Positions 58,934 to 64,000 of a stretch of 64,000 bases of DNA are shown one piece after another. The position numbers were made by a program, and so were the translations under genes. Position 1 is the stretch's first letter; the number at the start of each line of letters is the position of its first letter. The stretch is from an uncultured Dongia sp. (GTDB taxonomy: Bacteria; Pseudomonadota; Alphaproteobacteria; Dongiales; Dongiaceae), in NCBI RefSeq assembly GCF_936916975.1, contig NZ_CAKZGO010000019.1, forward strand, positions 124,001 to 188,000, given 5' to 3'. A model generated the notes under the pieces. It had not been told where the DNA came from, did not search any database, and was given only the letters and a program-made list of their open reading frames with translations.

Positions 58934-60049
58934 ATGGCGAAAGCGCGGTTGCGGGATCTCGGCATCACCTTGGGGCAGATGCAGCCGGGGCCGTTGAATG
59001 CCATCACCGACGTGGCCGGCATCAAGGTCGGCTTTTCGACGGTGATCCGCGATGAGCCGCACGTTGTTCGCAGCGGCGTCACGGCAATCTGGCCGGCCGA
59101 CGACATCTATACCGACTTCATGTTCGCGGGCATCCACTCCTTCAACGGCAATGGCGAGATGACCGGTAGCCATTGGATCAATGAGCAGGGCCTGTTGGCA
59201 GCGCCCATCACCATCACCAACACTCATGCCGTCGGCGTCGCGCGCGATGCGATCTGCGTCCATGCTGCGCGCAAGGGCATCGACCAGGCTTGGCATCTGC
59301 CGGTGGCGGCAGAAACCTGGGACGGCTGGCTGTCCGATGCCGAGACATTCCCCGTGACCCTCGACATGGCGATCGAGGCCCTGGATAGCGCCAAGGCCGG
59401 CCCGGTGCCGGAGGGTAATATCGGCGGCGGCACGGGCATGATCACTCATGAATTCAAGGGCGGCACCGGCACCGCCTCGCGCCGCTTATCCGCGGCGGAT
59501 GGCGGCTGGACCGTGGGCGCCCTGGTGCAATCGAACTATGGTAGGCGGTCTTTGCTACGCTGCGGGCATGCACCGGTGGGTCTTGAACTCAATACCGATG
59601 TCGTGACCTCGGCCCACGCCGAACGGAAAGAGGAACAGGGCTCAATCATCGTCATCCTCGCAACTGACGCGCCGTTACTACCGATCCAATGCCAGCGGCT
59701 GGCGCGGCGCGCCACGACGGGTCTGGCCTGGGTGGGCGGCATCGGGTCGAACGGCTCCGGCGACATCTTCCTCGCCTTCTCCACCGGTAACCGCGTGCCG
59801 CTGAAATCAAAGATGGCGGATGTGCGCATGCTGGGCATGGAGGAATGCACCCCCCTCTTCCAGGCTGCCGCCGAAGCGACCGAGGAGGCGATCTGGAACG
59901 CACTTTGTGCCGCCGAAACCATGACCGGCTATAAAGGCCGCACCGCCCACGCCGTACCGCATGATTTGCTGAAACAGGCCGTGGCGCAATATGCCAGAAG
60001 GGGTGGCACACTATGCCAGAAGGAATTGACAAGCTTGTCACCCGACTGA
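58934..60049 (+). CDS. P1 family (DmpA/S58) aminopeptidase
   Basis: A 371-residue N-terminal nucleophile hydrolase of the DmpA family, which cleaves itself and releases N-terminal D- or L-amino acids. The nucleophile Ser is in EQGSIIVILATDAPLLP (about S237); the other conserved sequence is GNIGGGTGMITHEFKGGTGTASR. AGGGGA lies ahead of the ATG. Its end overlaps the cupin gene by 37 bases. Confidence 0.9.
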   Translation: MAKARLRDLGITLGQMQPGPLNAITDVAGIKVGFSTVIRDEPHVVRSGVTAIWPADDIYTDFMFAGIHSFNGNGEMTGSHWINEQGLLAAPITITNTHAVGVARDAICVHAARKGIDQAWHLPVAAETWDGWLSDAETFPVTLDMAIEALDSAKAGPVPEGNIGGGTGMITHEFKGGTGTASRRLSAADGGWTVGALVQSNYGRRSLLRCGHAPVGLELNTDVVTSAHAERKEEQGSIIVILATDAPLLPIQCQRLARRATTGLAWVGGIGSNGSGDIFLAFSTGNRVPLKSKMADVRMLGMEECTPLFQAAAEATEEAIWNALCAAETMTGYKGRTAHAVPHDLLKQAVAQYARRGGTLCQKELTSLSPD

Positions 60050-60516
60050 AGCTCGCCCCACATCCGGAGGGTGGCTTCTATCGCGAAACTTACCGAGCAA
60101 CGGAAACACTTCCGAACGCGGGACTACCGTCTCGGTTTCACGGCAATCGTGCGCAATCGACCGCGATCTATTATCTGCTGCGCGCCGGCGATCGCTCGAA
60201 GCTGCACCGGATCAAATCAGACGAGGTCTGGCATTTCTATGACGGCGATCCGCTGGTGATCGTCGCCATCGCGCCCAACGGGCAGTTGACCGAGACGACC
60301 CTCGGTCGCGACTTCGCATCGGGGCAAATACCGCAGCATGTGGTGCCGGCCGGCCACTGGTTCGGCGCTATTCCGGCCAAGGGCAGCGCCTTCTCTCTCA
60401 CAGGCTGCACAGTGGCGCCGGGCTTCGACTTTGCCGATTTCGAGTTGGCGCAGCGTGACAGACTGCTCGCTGAGTTCCGGCAACATCGTGCCTGGATCGA
60501 GCGGTTGACGGATTAA
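60013..60516 (+). CDS. DUF985 cupin domain protein
   Basis: A 167-residue protein with the pattern LAPHPEGGFYRETYRATE and YYLLRAGDRSKLHRIKSDEVWHFYDGDPL, typical of DUF985 cupins. His and Glu residues suggest a metal site. It starts within the 3' end of the peptidase gene. Function unknown. Confidence 0.82.
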   Translation: MPEGIDKLVTRLKLAPHPEGGFYRETYRATETLPNAGLPSRFHGNRAQSTAIYYLLRAGDRSKLHRIKSDEVWHFYDGDPLVIVAIAPNGQLTETTLGRDFASGQIPQHVVPAGHWFGAIPAKGSAFSLTGCTVAPGFDFADFELAQRDRLLAEFRQHRAWIERLTD

Positions 60517-61169
60517 TCCTCCTCGTCGTCGAAGACCTTGGGCAGGCTCGCACCTAGCGCACGGACGGCGCTTTCCATCTCAGCTGTGTACTGCGCGCGG
60601 TTGCCGGTCCACGGCACTTCCGTGCCCACGACGGCGTCGACCACCACCGGCACCAGCACAATCTCACCGCGTGGCAAGGCCTTGCCGGCGCCTTGCAGGA
60701 ACACCGGGATGACCGGCACGCTCGGATAGCGCTCCTTCAACCGCGCCACACCGCCCTTGAACTTTCCCATGATCTCGGCAGCACCGCGGGAGCCTTCCGG
60801 AAAGACGATCAGGATCTCGCCGCGATCCAGCGCCGCGGCACTTTCCTGCAAAGGATCTTCCCCGCGCGCTGCATTGCCACGTTCCAGCGGCAGGATGTTG
60901 AGAATCTGCAGGCTGAACCAGGCGAGGTATCGGTTACTGAGGAAATAGTCCGCCGCCGCCACCGGCCGCACGATGTCGATATGCCGATAGGGCATCAGCG
61001 ATAGCAATACCAACGTGTCGAGATGGCTGTTGTGATTAGCGACGATGATCGCCGGTCCTGATGTCGGCAGATTCTCCCGCCCGCGCACCGTAATGCCGAG
61101 CATCATGATGGCAACGGGCCGCAACACGCACAGCGCAAATAGGCGACGCAGCCAGCGCGACATGGTCAT
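60513..61169 (-). CDS. lysophospholipid acyltransferase (PlsC family)
   Basis: About 218 residues. NHNSHLDTLV is the acyltransferase NHxxxxD motif, and FPEGSRG the substrate motif; N-terminal helix near residues 5-22. It probably acylates a lysophospholipid or a related head-group substrate. Starts at ATG 61169 (MTMSRW) just downstream of the CDP-diacylglycerol synthase gene. In the operon meaB - CDP-alcohol transferase - CDP-DAG synthase - PlsC. Confidence 0.87.
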   Translation of the reverse strand: MTMSRWLRRLFALCVLRPVAIMMLGITVRGRENLPTSGPAIIVANHNSHLDTLVLLSLMPYRHIDIVRPVAAADYFLSNRYLAWFSLQILNILPLERGNAARGEDPLQESAAALDRGEILIVFPEGSRGAAEIMGKFKGGVARLKERYPSVPVIPVFLQGAGKALPRGEIVLVPVVVDAVVGTEVPWTGNRAQYTAEMESAVRALGASLPKVFDDEED

Positions 61170-61176
61170 CAGTACA

Positions 61177-62100
61177 TCAGTAATAGAGAAAATAGACGAT
61201 GTGGAAGAACAGCGGCGCGGTGAAGGTGAGGCTGTCAACGCGGTCGAGCACCCCGCCATGGCCGGGTAGCAGGCTGCCGCTATCCTTGAGCTTCAGGTCG
61301 CGCTTCACGGCCGAGATCGTGACGTCGCCGGCAAAGCCCGCCAGCGCCAGCACAAAGCCGATGGCGCCCGCTTCATACCACGACAGCGGCGTGAGATAGG
61401 GTGCCGCCAGCATCGCCACCAGCGTCGTGATGATGACTCCACCAACCAAACCTTCGACCGTTTTATTCGGGCTGACCTTGGGCACGACCTTGTGCTTGCC
61501 CAGCAGCTTGCCGCTGCAGTATTGCCCGACATCGTTGATCTCGGTGAGCAGCAGCAGATAAAGCAGCAGGCCATCGCCACCGGCGACCGGGTTGCCGGAC
61601 GCCGGCAGAGCCAGCAGAAAGGCCGCATGGCTCAATGAAAAGACGGCGATCATCAGGCCCCAATGTACGGTGCCTGCAGCCTTGATGAACCCCTGCGTCT
61701 CGCCAGCCAGCACCATGCGCAGAGGTAGCGCCAGAAAGATGTAGACCGGGATGAAGATGATGAACATGCCGTACCAGCCGATCGACACCCAGTAATACTG
61801 CAGCGGGATCGAGAGATAGGCCCAGAGCAGCACGCGGTGATCGGCACGGCGCGTGGGGATGAGCGTCACGAACTCCTTGAAGGCGAGGAAACTGATCAAG
61901 CCGAACAAGGCGATCGGCACCCAGGACGGCAGCACGATCGACACGGCCAGCAGCAGGATGATCACCCACCAGGTGCGGGTGCGCAGCCACAATTCATGCT
62001 TCTTCTTGCGCTGCGGCCAGGCAATCGCCGTGGCAACGAACAGCAATGTCATGATCGCCGCCAAGGCAATGGCGACGTTGTCAGCGATGTCGATGATCAT
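61177..62100 (-). CDS. phosphatidate cytidylyltransferase (CDP-diacylglycerol synthase)
   Basis: A 307-residue enzyme with 7-8 hydrophobic helices. The signature SPNKTVEGLVGG and KRDLKLKDSGSLLPGHGGVLDRVDSL match the CdsA family. It makes CDP-diacylglycerol for phospholipid synthesis. Start at 62100 (MIIDIADNVAIAL) overlaps the preceding stop by 4 bases. Gene order next to a CDP-alcohol transferase and an acyltransferase resembles the E. coli ynbA-ynbB operon. Confidence 0.9.
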   Translation of the reverse strand: MIIDIADNVAIALAAIMTLLFVATAIAWPQRKKKHELWLRTRTWWVIILLLAVSIVLPSWVPIALFGLISFLAFKEFVTLIPTRRADHRVLLWAYLSIPLQYYWVSIGWYGMFIIFIPVYIFLALPLRMVLAGETQGFIKAAGTVHWGLMIAVFSLSHAAFLLALPASGNPVAGGDGLLLYLLLLTEINDVGQYCSGKLLGKHKVVPKVSPNKTVEGLVGGVIITTLVAMLAAPYLTPLSWYEAGAIGFVLALAGFAGDVTISAVKRDLKLKDSGSLLPGHGGVLDRVDSLTFTAPLFFHIVYFLYY

Positions 62101-62705
62101 TTTGGTGTCTCTGCCAAAGCGTGGCGGGCACGGTTGACGGCGGTAACAGCGGCGAGCAGCGCCACGATGATCATTTCCCAATCGATCCAGGAATCGAGCG
62201 GAAAGCCGAAACCGACCAGCAGGCCGAGAAGACCAAGCGCCACCGCGCGGTCGCTCTTGCCCATCGGCCCGTCATAGCGCCGGCTGCCGCCGATCACCTG
62301 GCCGAGGATACCGGTCATCTCGCTGATGATGGCCGTGACAATCGCCATGACGACCCAGAATCCGCTGACACCCGGCAGCAGCGCCACCGGCAGCGTGAGC
62401 GCCGTATCCGAGATGACGTCGCCAACTTCATTGAGGATCGCCCCCAGCCGCGACTTCATCGCGAACTCGCGCGCGAGAATCCCGTCGATCGCATTCGCCG
62501 CCATGCGCAGGAACAGGAACACCGGCAGGATCAACCAGAGTTGCAGGCAAGTCCCCCATAACGCCAGGACCACACCGACCCCGATGGAGCCCAGCATTGC
62601 CGCCAGCGTTACCGCATTGGCCGTGACCCCAGCCGCGGCGAGCCGCGCGGCGATGGGTCGGAGGAGCGCCACGAAACGCGGCTTCAGATCGTATATGGAT
62701 GCCAT
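62097..62705 (-). CDS. CDP-alcohol phosphatidyltransferase family protein
   Basis: A 202-residue membrane protein (MASIYDLKPRF start) with 5-6 helices. The CDP-alcohol transferase motif (D-G-x2-A-R-x8-G-x3-D-x3-D) reads DGILAREFAMKSRLGAILNEVGD, so the third Asp position has Asn. It may make phosphatidylglycerol-like products or act on a different alcohol; reminiscent of YnbA. meaB ends 8 bases before its start. Confidence 0.84.
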   Translation of the reverse strand: MASIYDLKPRFVALLRPIAARLAAAGVTANAVTLAAMLGSIGVGVVLALWGTCLQLWLILPVFLFLRMAANAIDGILAREFAMKSRLGAILNEVGDVISDTALTLPVALLPGVSGFWVVMAIVTAIISEMTGILGQVIGGSRRYDGPMGKSDRAVALGLLGLLVGFGFPLDSWIDWEMIIVALLAAVTAVNRARHALAETPK

Positions 62706-62713
62706 GGGCGCCA

Positions 62714-63634
62714 CTATAGCTGGCGCGCGCACTCCGCCAAGGCCTGAAACGGGGTTTTTGCTGTGTCGGGCATCACGGGTGTGCGCGTTAGTCGCTTCAG
62801 CCCTTCCCGTCCCCAGCGTTCCTTGATGGCAGCCTCGGTCCAGGCGCGAGCCTGGGCAGCGCGCTTCTCCGCCAGCCGACCATCAGCCTGTAGCCAGGTG
62901 CCATGGTCGGCCGCCGACGCCATCAGCGCCTCAATGCCTTCCGCCGCATTGGCCGAGACGATGAGGACAGGCAGCTCCCAACCCTGGCCATTGCCACGTT
63001 GCTCGGTGAGGCCAAGCGCCCCCTTCACATCGCCCCGCGCCCGCGTGGCCGCCCGGCCTAGATCGCCCTTGGTGACGACGACGATGTCCGGGATCTCGAC
63101 AATGCCGGCCTTCATGAACTGCAGCGCATCCCCGGACCCCGGCTGCACGCAGAAGATCACGGTGTCGGCAGCCAACGCGATATCCGTCTCCGACTGACCG
63201 ACACCCACTGTTTCGATGAGGACGACATCATAGAGTGCGCGCATCAGCACCATGGCGGCAAAGGTGATGTCGGCCAAACCGCCCAACTGATCCCGCGCGG
63301 CCATCGACCGCACGAAGATGCCCTGGTCGTCGGGATCGGTCCGCAACCGCGTGCGGTCACCCAGCAGCGCGCCGCCAGTGCGCTTGGACGATGGATCGAT
63401 CGCGATGACAGCGATGGTCTTGCCGGCCTTGCGATAAGACGTGATAAGCGCGCCGGCCAGCGTCGATTTGCCGACCCCGGGTGGACCGGTGAGGCCGATC
63501 ACCTGCGCGGTTGGTGCGACGTAGGCTTCGTCGAGAAGGGCAACGAGGTCGGGATCGTCGGGATCGGTTTCAAGAAGCGCGAGGATGCGCGCAAGAGCGG
63601 GCTTGCCGGCGGTGCGGAGGGCGGAGAGGTTCAT
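62714..63634 (-). CDS. meaB: methylmalonyl-CoA mutase-associated GTPase MeaB
   Basis: A 306-residue G3E P-loop GTPase that protects and gates cofactor loading of methylmalonyl-CoA mutase. Walker A is GPPGVGKST; VLIETVGVGQSETDI, and VVTKGDLG supply the GTP-binding motifs. ATG at 63634 is preferred over GTG at 63640. It heads the operon with the phospholipid genes. The mutase itself is not in the window. Confidence 0.93.
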   Translation of the reverse strand: MNLSALRTAGKPALARILALLETDPDDPDLVALLDEAYVAPTAQVIGLTGPPGVGKSTLAGALITSYRKAGKTIAVIAIDPSSKRTGGALLGDRTRLRTDPDDQGIFVRSMAARDQLGGLADITFAAMVLMRALYDVVLIETVGVGQSETDIALAADTVIFCVQPGSGDALQFMKAGIVEIPDIVVVTKGDLGRAATRARGDVKGALGLTEQRGNGQGWELPVLIVSANAAEGIEALMASAADHGTWLQADGRLAEKRAAQARAWTEAAIKERWGREGLKRLTRTPVMPDTAKTPFQALAECARQL

Positions 63635-63640
63635 CGCCAC

Positions 63641-63765
63641 CCCCCTCTCTCTAACCCTCTCCCACGTGGGGGAGAGGGAACTATAGCGAGGGTGGAGTTA
63701 GATCGAAGTTGCAAACTGGGCAGAGTCCCCTCCCCCCAATGTGGGGGAGGGTTAGGGAGAGGGGG
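63641..63765. repeat. imperfect inverted repeat of about 38-base arms
   Basis: Bases 63641-63678 (CCCCCTCTCTCTAACCCTCT... ) and 63727-63765 are near reverse complements of each other; both arms are themselves close to palindromes (CCCACGTGGG and CCCAATGTGGG cores). Between genes meaB and ppdK. This looks like a dispersed intergenic repeat (REP/ERIC-like), and could form a long hairpin. Confidence 0.7.
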
Positions 63766-63782
63766 CGTTTCGGCCCGAAAGC

Positions 63783-64000
63783 TCACCCCTCGCCCTTGCG
63801 CCCGGATTGGTCGCCAGTGAGCGCTGCCTGCGCCGCCGCGAGCTTGGCGATCGGCACGCGGTAAGGCGAACAGGACACGTAATCCAACCCGACCGACGCG
63901 CAGAAATGGATCGAGGCCGGATCACCGCCGTGTTCGCCGCAGATGCCGAGCTTGATATCGGGGCGCGTCTTGCGGCCACGCTCCGCGGCGATCTTCACCA
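63783..64000 (-). CDS. ppdK: pyruvate, phosphate dikinase, C-terminal end (partial)
   Basis: The gene runs off the end of the window; about 72 residues are visible. They carry the PEP-utilising C-terminal pattern [49 protein letters not shown] with the catalytic Cys region CGEHGG, which matches pyruvate phosphate dikinase. It interconverts pyruvate, ATP and phosphate with PEP, AMP and pyrophosphate. Confidence 0.9.
   Translation of the reverse strand, partial: VKIAAERGRKTRPDIKLGICGEHGGDPASIHFCASVGLDYVSCSPYRVPIAKLAAAQAALTGDQSGRKGEG

Overview
The window is a 64 kb stretch of a GC-rich (roughly 60-70% over most genes) proteobacterial chromosome. The gene content points to an alphaproteobacterium of Rhodospirillales type: a cobS-cobT pair next to a J-domain gene and bolA, an aroK-aroB-CorC-DUF2889 string, a malyl-CoA-type lyase, meaB and a pyruvate phosphate dikinase end. 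The genus cannot be named from sequence alone. There are no rRNA genes, no tRNA genes that I could see, no CRISPR array and no insertion sequence.

Layout. 0-4.4 kb: a DUF1345 membrane protein and a fused indolepyruvate ferredoxin oxidoreductase. 4.4-9.1 kb: a tightly packed minus-strand operon of EF-hand protein, ECF sigma factor, small membrane (anti-sigma-like) protein, periplasmic Metal_resist-like protein, DUF1800 and DUF1501. 9.2-14.7 kb: a second EF-hand protein, accA, a CoA ester lyase, xerD, a 600+ residue envelope protein of unknown function and a 47-residue membrane peptide. 14.9-18.7 kb: aroK, aroB, CorC-like transporter, DUF2889. 18.8-26.9 kb: polysaccharide deacetylase, bolA, ychJ-like, J-domain, cobS, cobT, Sel1/SPOR protein, and a caspase-like/FGE fusion. 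27-33.3 kb: ubiD, a 5-formyl-THF cyclo-ligase with a C-terminal extension, an SDR and an acyl-CoA dehydrogenase, a small membrane protein, and a MocR regulator.

33.3-36.3 kb is the most interesting part: a visibly AT-richer two-gene unit encoding a 596-residue modular protein with the look of a polymorphic toxin and, overlapping it by ATGA, a 234-residue likely immunity protein. Its predicted promoter is directly preceded by GTTC-N7-GTTC, the alphaproteobacterial LexA (SOS) box. I propose an SOS-controlled, bacteriocin-like toxin/immunity operon. A 41-codon ORF and a perfect 50-bp tandem duplication lie on the far side.

36.3-52 kb: an MFS transporter, an ALDH7-type aldehyde dehydrogenase, a C39-like protein that has lost its catalytic residues, a RhlE-type RNA helicase with a clear terminator, a substrate-binding protein plus Cache-GAF-HD-GYP regulator, a lipoprotein serine protease, prpE, and leuA with an upstream Leu-rich leader peptide that suggests attenuation. 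52-64 kb: ydcH-like gene, ubiX, MFS transporter, a histidine kinase, pfkA, ygfZ, a P1 peptidase, a DUF985 cupin, a meaB-CDP-alcohol transferase-CDP-DAG synthase-acyltransferase operon, an inverted repeat, and the 3' end of ppdK.

Most of the window is ordinary core metabolism. ubiD and ubiX (25 kb apart) should work together, since UbiX makes the prenylated flavin used by UbiD. prpE and meaB fit propionyl-CoA/methylmalonyl-CoA metabolism.
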